Source: Zygnema cylindricum (lineage: Eukaryota; Streptophyta; Zygnematophyceae; Zygnematales; Zygnemataceae). From it: a DNA stretch of 16,600 nucleotides. Made by a program: the position numbers and the translations under genes. Positions 7,501 to 14,868 of this stretch are shown piece by piece. The stretch is from assembly GCA_037447655.1 (NCBI GenBank), contig JBBHKE010003480.1, positions 64,001-80,600 on the forward strand, in the 5' to 3' direction. Position 1 is the first letter of the stretch. Each line of letters opens with the position of its first letter. The notes under the pieces are model-generated. The model did not search any database, was not told where the DNA came from, and worked only from the letters and a program-made list of their open reading frames with translations.

Positions 7501-10500
7501 GTCAATGTACTCCCAGGTCTAAAATCTTCAAGGTGCAGAAAGAAACTGAAATACAGAGTTAACGCCAATTCGCTTCAAGATGTTATAATTTCAATTAACT
7601 TCAAAAGATTTGCTAACGCCCGTTAATTCTAAATTGTTAATCACCTGGTAGCTATCATCCATCCTAGTGAATTGTTAATGCAAGTATTATTATTTTTATT
7701 ATAATTGTTATCATTAATTATTATATCCAACTCGAGGAACTAAACAAAAGCCAAAGCCAGGATGCTCTGCCATTTTCCTCACCTAAATAGAAATTAAATA
7801 GTATGCACTGACTCAGATGAAGTGTGAAATACATAATAGATATAGTGAGTAAGTGAAATATTATGTATGGAAACAGATGAAGTTTGAAATACATAATAGA
7901 CATAGCGATTCACATCCGATTTAAAAAAAAAACGCCATAGTAGGGCAACCGAAGTCTAGGTGAAAGATTGTCGAAAACGTCAAATCAGAAAGCTAGTACG
8001 TGAATACTGTCAGTCATCAGTTGGCTCAAGCACAGGAATATTCAATAATTTCACACTACACAAATTAATAGTGGCAAAAGGTACCCCCAACCATGGCTCC
8101 TTGCTAGTCCAATGTACAAAGATGCCACGCTCGATTTGACACATGTTAAACTTTACAATTTACAATTTTTTGAAGCTGACGTGGAAAAACAAAGTTCTCA
8201 ACAAGAAAACAAAGTCGTTAACAAAAAGATGCCCACAAAACGTTTTCAAGATCGCGAATTCATCAGGAGAGAAGGAATATCCTACCCCATTGTGGCCAGA
8301 TTAGACAGGAGGCGTTTTGGAACACTACTGGCCGCATATTCAGCCGCTTCGAAACCTGCAGAAAGACAAAGTTGTAGATTTTAGAAGCTGAAGTCACCTT
8401 TTCGAAACTTACACGAAAAAACAAAACGATTATAGAAAATACAAGGCTGGGACGGCTTGTACTTGTCAAACTTTTCAAAATCGCTAATTAATCACCGGAA
8501 GTAGTAGTAAAGAGTTTTCAACCGCTTCTGAGCCTGCGAAAAGTCAAAGTTCCAAAGCTCATCACGTTTAGGCTCTAACTATGGCAAATACTTTTACTAG
8601 GTAGTAGAGTGTGATGTGGAGAAGATCATTTTATTCAGTGTGTTGCTATGAGAGACAGACCACTATACTGCTCACTGTAATTATCTGAACTTTGTTGATA
8701 AGTTCATTTGCATGAATGTAATGCACAAGTTCACTATAAAATTTCCTCATCAGGTGCTTTACGCTTTTGTAACATCTTTGATTGGGCAAAGCGGAAAAGA
8801 GCCAAGATATATACTTAATCAAGACAATTTACTTAGATAAAATAAAATAGTTGGATTCATTCTAACTACAGCACAAGGTATAGCAACAGGGTGGCCAAAA
8901 AACATAAATAAATGACTCGCCCTTTACAAGAACAAACCAGCTCTATGGCCCTCGTTTACCTCTATGTCCATCAAAAACACCAAAAGCATGGACATGTTGT
9001 GCTTCTCCAAGATTCCCGGCCATAAAATGTCGATCTTCCATTTTCTCCCTCGCTCCTGAGGTCGCAAACACTCCAAACGAGAGAGTGGGGAGATATCCAT
9101 TATGAACTCCATTCGATGTAATTGCATCTGTAAGCTTAGGTTTTCCCAAAAGACAATCTATTTCTGCCTGATTTGCCCAGTCAAGCTTACTCCTCATTGA
9201 AACTCCATCCTCCTCCACAAGTACCTCATCTGAAAGGATTTTCCCATCCATAAACGATTCTACAGTAAGCCTTTCGCCTTCGTTTTTTACACATTCCTCT
9301 GCCATACGTTTCAATTCTGTAACAATTTCCTCCATAGAGGGCCTCTGTAGAGGATCCTCGTGCCAGGAACGATCCAACAGGGCAGGTAAACCAGAAGGCA
9401 TATTTTTTCCCTCCTCTGCGAGAACTGGACGTAAACCGCTAGAAGTGATAGCTGCTGCCAGTTGTTGCTCACTATAATCCATCTCAAGAACAGTGTGGGC
9501 CTGGATTTACAAAATCAAAAACCAAAAACAAAATCGGAATCGGAATCAAAATGGGAATCGAAATCAAAATCGAAATTGAAATTAGAGTCAAAATCGGAAT
9601 CTGAATTGAAATGAAAATGAAAATCAAAATCAAAATCAGAATCTGAATCAAAATCAAAATGGGAACCGAAATCAAAATTGGAATTGAAATTAGAATCAAA
9701 ATCAGAATTAGAATTGAAATGAAAATCAACACCGGAATCTGAATCGGAATCGAAATAAAATCAAAACCATAATCATAATCAAAATAAAAACAAAACAAAA
9801 AACTAAAGAACAAACAAAAACGTAAACAAAAACAAGGGCTGTAAAAACCTGCACCAGCTTCTCTCCTTAATTGAAAGCTATGTACATTTGTTTCACATCA
9901 TTATCAACTCCATTACACCCTACCTGTCCATTTATGTCGATAAAAAGGCAATACAAAAGACAAAAAAGAAGACCAAAAAGAAGACAAAAAAGCACAATAC
10001 TGAAGACAAAAGGACAAAGGGCAATACTGAAAACTAATTAAAAAAATGGACTTTTTCAGTAGCCATCTTCAACTGTTTCTCTAAACAAAGCTCACCTGAG
10101 CATCTGTAGTTCGGTCTGAGTATGGAAAAATTCCCGTTGCAAGCTCACTATTAAGAGATTCCCCACACAAAATAGTGCACATGTTAGAACAGTAAAACAC
10201 CGAGAAGTTTTGCAAGGAAACTTGTAAGGAAAACAATTAATCAACTTGTTAACAAAGTTTTTATTGCTATTGCTTTGTTTTAACTCACTTCATAGTTACC
10301 GCGAAGCTAAAAACGTCGGATTTTTCGGTGTGCACCTCTATCTTAAGCACCTCAGTAGCCATATACCTGCAATGTCCTAAGGCATAGAAGTTAAGGAAAG
10401 TTTTTGATAGTCTCACACTAATAATGAAACATACAATTAAAGCTTCATTCAAACTGAAACATACGAATAAAACGTCACTGAAAGTTTACTTCGCTACAGA

Positions 10501-13500
10501 TTCAAGGGGAACTACACCATCAAACTTTACCCACATTTTGTCCGTAAATCGTGACTAATTGTGCCTTTATATACAGTTTTGTGAGTAATTTTATAAACAG
10601 TTACTCATAAAATTGTACAATTACTCACCAAATGGCGGTAAATTTTGAAAGTGTAACTACCATATCAAATATGAACTCCCACAGAAAAAAGTTGAGAGTC
10701 ACAAAAAGTCAAGAATAATAAGCATGCTACTTACTGCAATGTCCCGACCATGTTTTTTTTGTGAAAACCCCCGGTAGGTTTTCCAGATCCTTGCCAATTG
10801 CTGGCCGTATGCCTTTCTAAAGAATTCAAACGAGCAGCTAATCCAAAATCTGCCAAATGAGCACCTCCCATATTGTCCAACTGCACCCAAAAAAACGAAC
10901 CGTAAAAACTTCAAGATCGTATAAAACGTCAACAACATATGAAACATCAAGAACAAATAAAAAATGAAGAACGTAAAAATCGTCAAGAACAAATAAAACA
11001 TCAAGAACATATAAAACGTCAAGAACATATAAAACATCAAGAAAGTACGAAACATCAAGAACGTATCAAACGTCAAGAAAGTAGAAGAAGAAGGGATAAA
11101 GGAATCTATTCAAGATACTAAGTGACAAAGGGATTCTAAAAAACTCAAACAAGAACCTAAACCAAAATCAGCCAAACGAACACCTCCCGTATTTTTCAAC
11201 TCCACGAAAAAAATGAATTTTAAAAGCGCCTATAATATGAAAAACGCGGAAAAAATAATTATCCAAGATACAGAGTGACAAGAGGAGAAAAGAGTCAATC
11301 CGTCACAGGCAAAGACGGAAATAAAAACTTACCAAAACATCGTCCAAACCAAGAGAAAAAGATACCATTCAAGATACAGAAAGACAAAAGAAGAATAATC
11401 CAATTTCTCAAAGACAGAAGCAGGGAAAAATACTTACCAAAACATTTGCCGGTTTCACATCACGGTGCACCACTCCCTGCTCATGAAGATATTGCAAGGC
11501 TTGGGCTGGGAGACAGAAGAGAGAGGGAGAATTTTAATAGTTTTTCAAGAAAATTTTAGACATTAGTTGAGAGATTATTATTCATTGCCTTCAAGGCCTC
11601 GACTGCAAGACAGAAGAAGAAATTTACACAATTTTTTAAAGAATTTCAGACATTACCTGACAAAGTTTAAGACATTTTTTGCAAGAGTTTAGTTAGTTTT
11701 TTTTAGGAATAGACATTTCTTGAAGAGTTTCCAATATTTCTTGCAGAGTGAAACTATTTTTGTACAGTTTTCCCACAATTCGGTTTTTTAGAGATGGACA
11801 GTTATCTTCTTCTATTGTATCAGTTACAGTGATGAACTTGATTTGTTTTTTTTTATGTATGGGGTACCAAAGCTATCTAACCTGCATTTGGTGAATACTA
11901 ACTCTAAATAATCTTAAAATCTAGAATAATGCTCTTATAGAGTACACTATGAATCGCCATTAGTGTTCATAGAACTAATTCGATACCGACTCCCTCTGAC
12001 GACAATATAGCGTTCATAAGAGAGATTATTTTTTTCTTCACGTTAATACTTTGAAGGGTTTGAAATCAACCATGTCATTTATAACTGGATTAGAATAAGG
12101 ATGAAAACGCTGATATAAAATCCATGCTAATAATTAATTCACAGTGTGGCTCATATGCTGAGAATATGATAGCTTTACAGGAAAAAGAAAAAAGAAAAGG
12201 ATTTCAAAAATTGGATGCAGATCCATCCGTTTGTGCTTCGAGGGTAAAAATAGAAAGCTAAACAGCTATCCTAGCTTTATATGTAAATAACTTGTTTATT
12301 ATTTCACTGAATTTAGAAGATCAAATTCGAATTTAAAAAATAAAAAGCTAGACAACAAATTGGGTAATTGGGGTATCCGATGACGACGATAACAATAACA
12401 ATTATAACGTTTATGCAACTATAACGATTATAATAATAGCGATTATGTAACAATAACGATTATAACATAACAATTATGTGACGATTCAAACATAAATTAT
12501 TATGCAACAATAAACAATTGCGTAATTATAACAATTATAACAATAACAATAATGAAACCGTAATGATTATAAAAATGGCAATTCTGCAACAATAACAATG
12601 ATAACAATAATGATTATGTAATGATAACAATTATATGACGAATACATATCAAAATTTACTATATATAATCCCTAACATTTACCTATCTGTAAGGCGATGC
12701 TGATAATTTCGTGGCCATTTGGTTTCCATTCTTTAACATGGAGAGCATCTGACAGGTTTCCTCTTTCATAGTACTCAAAAACAAAAGCATAATCAGGGGG
12801 GTGAGCTCGGGCGGCCTTCAATGTCGCAATATTTGGATGTCTCAATTTGCTGCAGGATGTAAGAGGAAAACAATAAAACCTTTTAAGCAAGTTTTAGACG
12901 TTTTTGCAAGAGATTCAGAGATTTTTTGCAAGAGTTTGACGTTTTTTGCATGAGATTGACGTTTTTTGAAAGAGTTTTAGCCTGATTTTTGCTAAGTGTT
13001 TTAGACGCATTTTGCAAGAGTTCAAGGCGGTTTTGCAATAGTTTAGACAATTTCCGCAAGAGTCTAGTTTATACCAAAAACCAGGGAGGAATTTAATACC
13101 TGAGCAGCTGGAGCTCGTGATGGAAGCGGTTAATGTCTGCAGAAGACGACAAACGAGGCTTCTTTACGGCCACAATCCCGCCCCAGAGAGTTCCTTTGTA
13201 CACGATGCTCTCAGCACCTGGACAAAACAATACGGAAATAAAACAGTACGGAATCAGATCAGGGCGGAAACGAAACAGTGGGGAAACAAAACAGTACGGA
13301 AAGTTTAGTTCAACAATGCTGCAAGTTTAGGTCCAGAAAGCTAATTTTAGGATAAGAGTCTTGTCTAACGTTTAATTAGGATCTAACTTCACTTTTACTT
13401 AATTTTAGGATCCAATTCAATTAGGATCTGATTTAATTTTAGGATCTAATTCTAATTTAAGGTCTAATTCAATTTAAGCATCTAACTTAATTTTAGGATC

Positions 13501-14094
13501 TAATTCTAATTTAAGCTCTAATTCAATTTAAGCATCTAAAGTAAATTTCGGATCTTACTTAATTTTACAATCCATCATAACTAAGGTTCTGTGTCGGTTG
13601 AAAAATCTGACATAAGTTTAGAATCTAATTTGATTTCAGGATCTAACTTAATTTTAGATTCTAATTTAATTTTAGGATGTAACTCAAAATCTACCTTAGA
13701 TTTAGAATCTAAATTAATGTTAGGATTTAACTTAATTTTGAAATCCACCTTAATTTATGAGACAAAAATTCTACCTAACTTAATGTTTCAATCTAACTAG
13801 CTCTAGGTTCTAACTCAATGGTGGGATTCAAATACTTGATTTGAGGATCTAGGTCAATTAAATTCAGCTTAAGAAGGTAAGAAATTACTCCTATCTTAGC
13901 AGATTTGACAAACCTCTTGCAATTTCAGAGAGCCCCGTAGTTTCCTGTCGACCGACATTGAGTTGAACTTCTTCGCTTTCGCAGCATCCTCTCACGCAGG
14001 CGCTGCGAGGTATCAATTTCACAGGAGGCAGACGAGCTGCCACGTGGCAGTTTTCCGCCACCACGTGGCTGTTGCGAGTTTTATGAGGCGGCAT
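4394..14094 (-). CDS. Dual protein kinase / PP2C phosphatase fusion protein (13 exons, 678 aa)
   Basis: The coding sequence joins 14094-13914, 13217-13100, 12849-12683, 11505-11438, 10880-10735, 10366-10289, 10147-10096, 9500-8960, 8355-8286, 7475-7256, 6732-6628, 5364-5269 and 4588-4394. Total length is 2037 nt. All introns are GT-AG and all phases fit. An in-frame TAG lies just upstream of the ATG (14107-14109). Residues 61-330 are a kinase: GAES glycine-loop remnant, Lys79 in VAVKK, Glu95, HRDVKPAN with Asp171, DFG Asp189, Asp244, Arg323. Residues 411-670 are a PP2C phosphatase: MED (425-426), FDGHRG (Asp447), [27 protein letters not shown] (Asp619), DNIT (Asp659). The N-terminal CVRGCCESE, the activation-loop [16 protein letters not shown] and the C-terminal STVERVY match the plant kinase-PP2C family (Arabidopsis At2g40860, about 658 aa, from memory). 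Substrates are unknown to me. Oddities: ATE in place of APE (230-232), and SFA in place of SFG (247-249). The gene appears intact. Confidence 0.93.
5269..5364 (-). CDS. Exon 12 (residues 583-614)
   Basis: Acceptor acag, donor gtgggt, phase 0. It encodes [20 protein letters not shown], then [18 protein letters not shown] and the substrate-side AEPEI are core PP2C motifs. Confidence 0.95.
6440..6618. repeat. Intron 11 copy of a dispersed direct repeat
   Basis: This is a diverged direct duplicate of 7759-7988 in intron 9. Shared words include aggatgct, ttttcctc, aatagtatg, actgaatcagatga (with variants), catccgattta, aagtctag and tcgaaa.cg. It ends right beside the exon 11 donor. Confidence 0.75.
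6628..6732 (-). CDS. Exon 11 (residues 548-582): PP2C flap region
   Basis: Acceptor gcag, donor gtaaga, phase 0. It encodes [20 protein letters not shown], then [15 protein letters not shown]. The [13 protein letters not shown] segment is closer to canonical PP2C than the Arabidopsis fusion is. EWRVNTWRV aligns with the family's EWLVDTWRV. Confidence 0.94.
7078..7256 (-). repeat. 61-62-bp tandem repeat ending at the exon 10 donor
   Basis: Units start at 7078, 7139 and 7201 and share atgtatgtaa, ctttaaccaaggaa and cagagatat. The third unit stops at the exon 10 splice donor (plus strand atatctcac), so the donor's intronic bases are part of the repeat. The other two units have lost the GT. Confidence 0.85.
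7256..7475 (-). CDS. Exon 10 (residues 475-547): PP2C core
   Basis: Acceptor gcag, donor gtgaga, phase 0. It encodes [20 protein letters not shown], then [20 protein letters not shown] and [20 protein letters not shown] ending SR. GCTAST and VANAGD are standard PP2C motifs; Ser is replaced by Cys in GDCR. Confidence 0.95.
7759..7988. repeat. Intron 9 copy of the dispersed direct repeat
   Basis: This is a direct duplicate of 6440-6618. It is longer because it contains an inner 60-bp tandem duplication: cagatgaag, then tgaaatacataataga, at 7814 and again at 7874. Confidence 0.75.
8286..8355 (-). CDS. Exon 9 (residues 452-473): PP2C helix 1
   Basis: Acceptor gcag, donor gtagga, phase 2. It encodes [20 protein letters not shown] plus TM, aligning with the GAAAAEF helix after DGHRG. 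The frame would hit TAG right after the chosen donor, which fixes the junction. Confidence 0.9.
8384..8560 (-). pseudogene. Decayed local duplicate of the exon 9 region
   Basis: 8384-8560 is a diverged copy of 8172-8383, the block containing exon 9. The copied acceptor (cgcag, plus strand near 8534) is followed in the right phase by [16 protein letters not shown] and a stop. The true exon reads [17 protein letters not shown]. Most of the exon body is deleted, so this is a pseudo-exon in intron 8. Confidence 0.65.
8960..9500 (-). CDS. Exon 8 (residues 271-450): end of kinase, linker, start of PP2C
   Basis: This is the longest exon (541 nt), with acceptor ccag, donor gtaaac, phase 1. It begins [20 protein letters not shown], a family signature. 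It includes [10 protein letters not shown] with Arg323 of subdomain XI, then an acidic, poorly conserved linker (about 335-405), then [19 protein letters not shown] and [10 protein letters not shown], which open the PP2C domain. The kinase-phosphatase fusion point is therefore inside one exon and is not a gene-model artefact. Confidence 0.96.
9512..9830. repeat. Six-base microsatellite (aatcaa/aatcgg type) in intron 7
   Basis: About 300 bp of gaatca, aaatcg and aaatca hexamers lie directly upstream, in transcript order, of the exon 8 acceptor. In the transcript it is a T-rich tract of gattttgattc-like units. The Ile-rich open frame across it is a by-product of the repeat. Confidence 0.9.
9945..10035. 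repeat. acaaaa/agaagac A-rich repeat in intron 7
   Basis: Short imperfect repeats of acaaaaaagaagac and gcaatactgaa lie between the hexamer tract and exon 7. It is low-complexity DNA without a coding signal. Confidence 0.6.
10096..10147 (-). CDS. Exon 7 (residues 254-270)
   Basis: Acceptor atag, donor gtgagc, phase 0. It encodes [17 protein letters not shown]. This corresponds to the NELLTG.PY.D segment of kinase subdomain IX in the family. The exon is only 52 nt; it was found by continuity of the reading frame between exons 6 and 8. Confidence 0.88.
10289..10366 (-). CDS. Exon 6 (residues 228-252): APE-like motif and helix F
   Basis: Acceptor gcag, donor gtgagt, phase 2. It encodes [20 protein letters not shown], then FAVTM. 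The site that is APE in most kinases is ATE here (codon ACT instead of CCN); the salt-bridge Glu232 and Asp244 are kept. An earlier GT at 10299-10300 was rejected as donor because only AA|GTGAGT gives the correct phase and the family residue Asn253. Confidence 0.9.
10735..10880 (-). CDS. Exon 5 (residues 179-226): DFG and activation loop
   Basis: Acceptor gcag, donor gtaagt, phase 2. It encodes [20 protein letters not shown], then [17 protein letters not shown]. Asp189 of DFG is present. The Gly/Lys-rich [12 protein letters not shown] activation-loop block is shared with the Arabidopsis relative and appears specific to this kinase-PP2C family. Confidence 0.94.
10915..11100. repeat. 18-bp minisatellite in intron 4
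   Basis: About ten imperfect units of aaacatcaagaacatat / aaacgtcaagaacatat occur, close to the exon 5 acceptor. Because 18 is a multiple of three, the plus strand shows a Lys/Gln/His-rich open frame of KHQEHI units. I do not regard this as a gene. Confidence 0.9.
11131..11199 (-). pseudogene. Pseudo-exon 5 with an intact DFG motif, inside intron 4
   Basis: After an AG at 11200-11201, the minus strand reads [20 protein letters not shown] in the phase used by exon 5. It continues LES before diverging and meeting TGA. True exon 5 reads [20 protein letters not shown]. The copy lies 319 bp upstream of exon 5, with the 18-bp minisatellite between them. It lacks the activation-loop half and a donor, so it is a decayed partial duplicate. 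Confidence 0.82.
11264..11345 (-). repeat. Duplicate of the exon 4 donor region
   Basis: 11264-11345 repeats 11370-11450 at a spacing of about 105 bp. Shared sequence includes caagatacag, a run of A/G-rich bases and then acttaccaaaacat. On the minus strand the copy preserves the last 8 exonic bases and the perfect donor, ATGTTTTG then gtaagt. A third, shorter copy of the caagatac part lies at 11111. Confidence 0.75.
11438..11505 (-). CDS. Exon 4 (residues 157-178): kinase catalytic loop
   Basis: Acceptor cccag, donor gtaagt, phase 0. It encodes [20 protein letters not shown] followed by VL. His169-Arg170-Asp171 is the catalytic HRD, and Asn176 is the metal-coordinating Asn. The exon is only 68 nt and is easily missed. 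Both of its junctions have decayed duplicates nearby. Confidence 0.95.
11587..11660 (-). repeat. Duplicate of the exon 4 acceptor region
   Basis: Bases around 11592-11650 repeat 11495-11555 at a spacing of 97 bp (caaggc, gacagaagag, ttttagacatta-like). The copied acceptor reads ttctgtcttgcag and is followed in phase by [15 protein letters not shown] and a stop, against the true [10 protein letters not shown]. Confidence 0.65.
12380..12645. repeat. AT-rich tandem repeat in intron 3
   Basis: Imperfect units of aacaattataac and aacgattatgtaac occur, close to the exon 3 donor. There is no coding capacity. Confidence 0.8.
12683..12849 (-). CDS. Exon 3 (residues 101-155): kinase N-lobe/hinge
   Basis: Acceptor gcag, donor gtaaat, phase 1. 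It encodes [13 protein letters not shown], then [16 protein letters not shown] (the hinge region) and EIISIALQI. The LRHPNI and EYYERGNL signatures are typical of plant kinases of the TKL/receptor-like kinase side. Confidence 0.94.
12885..13068. repeat. ttttgcaagagttt minisatellite in intron 2
   Basis: About seven imperfect units of 22-30 bp have the core gacgttttttgcaagag. It fills most of this 250-bp intron. The same core (ttttttgcaagagttt) recurs in intron 3 near 11675, so the two introns share the unit. Confidence 0.8.
13100..13217 (-). CDS. Exon 2 (residues 62-99): kinase glycine loop and catalytic Lys
   Basis: Acceptor ccag, donor gtatta, phase 2. It encodes [19 protein letters not shown], with the ATP-anchoring Lys79, and FHHELQLL, with the alpha-C Glu95. 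The glycine loop is reduced to GAES, as expected for this family, where the usual GxGxxG is incomplete. Confidence 0.93.
13221..13305. repeat. aaaacagtacgga short tandem repeat in intron 1
   Basis: Four to five imperfect units of acaaaacagtacggaa follow the exon 2 acceptor on the intron side. Confidence 0.7.
13340..13865. repeat. ttaggatctaatttaa minisatellite in intron 1
   Basis: More than twenty imperfect units of about 20 bp, of the type aattttaggatctaactt, fill most of intron 1 up to near the exon 1 donor. The plus-strand open frame here (13591-13800) is repeat-derived. Confidence 0.88.
13914..14094 (-). CDS. Exon 1 (residues 1-60)
   Basis: This exon runs from the ATG at 14094 to the donor gtttgt (phase 1). 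It encodes MPPHKTRN, then [15 protein letters not shown] and ending LSEIARG. The RGCC segment is also present in the Arabidopsis relative; a Cys pair near the N terminus could be lipidated, which is inference. The first 30 residues have no family counterpart I know. An internal Met choice is unlikely because no other Met precedes the conserved part. Confidence 0.85.
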
Positions 14095-14868
14095 TCTTGC
14101 GAAACCCTAAACAAACCTAAAAACAAAAAAAAGGTGGAAACTTACAGTACAATACTGTACTTTCTCGTCCCTTTCCTTTGATACAGAAAGGAAAAATGAT
14201 ACTACAGAACTACAAATAATACGAGGTGAAAAAAATTTAAAAAGTAAACGATAAAAACCTGCTTCTGTTTGAGAGAAAAATTGGAAGTATTGACAATTTT
14301 TCACTATCTTGATCTCTTAATATCTTGATAAACAGGAGAAGTAAAATTTGCTCCTCTATCTGATGCAACAGTTTTAGGGTTTTTGAATGGGAGCTCAATT
14401 CAGAACCAGAACTTTGAAATTCCTGACTCACAATGGCAATCTAAATGAATGTAACTCTGCAGCAATTGCTGAAGTTTACTACAGTACAGTACGTCTCTTC
14501 AATTCTCTGCAAACAGTACAGTACGGTATAGTACAATAAAGTGCCGTGCTGTACTGTACGGTGCTGACGGTGCCGTAGTTTCCATTTGTGGTTTTGACAC
14601 CAGACAGCAGAACCACCTGTCAGGTGAAATACTTCCCAGCCGTTTGTTTTTTACACCGGCTAAACACGTCACACGACTTAAAAATTTAAATGGCGACACG
14701 GACTTTCTTGCTTCATGTGAAAAACTACTCTTTAGCGTCATTCGTGCACATTTTGCCCGTAAAAAAAAATTCTTTGCTTGATTCAGTTTTCATTCTTCAA
14801 CCTCGTTAAAGTACATTACCGTACTATCTCTACAGTACTATAGTGTACCTTTGTGTAATTTTAAAAAC
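14095..14868 (-). promoter_or_regulatory. Upstream region of the kinase-PP2C gene
   Basis: This is the sequence 5' of the ATG and should contain the 5' UTR and promoter. It has a dense run of GTAC palindromes around 14478-14570, a 12-bp palindrome cagcaattgctg at 14460-14471, and no convincing TATA box. No other gene is seen. The promoter role is inferred from position. Confidence 0.45.

Noticed and set aside
9484-9813. Ile-rich open frame resembling a membrane protein
   Set aside because: It is the translation of a six-base microsatellite inside intron 7.
10289-10301. Alternative exon 6 donor at GCG|gtaact
   Set aside because: It breaks the reading frame into exon 7; the downstream AA|gtgagt donor restores the frame and the family sequence NELATG.
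10939-11121. Lys/Gln/His-rich open frame on the plus strand
   Set aside because: It is the translation of the 18-bp minisatellite; the unit length is a multiple of three, so stops are avoided by chance.
12885-13068. Regularly spaced ttttgcaagag units resembling a CRISPR array
   Set aside because: Units and spacing are imperfect, there are no unique spacers, and the setting is a spliced eukaryotic gene.
13591-13800. Ser/Leu/Asn-rich open frame on the plus strand
   Set aside because: It is repeat-derived from the 20-bp unit in intron 1.
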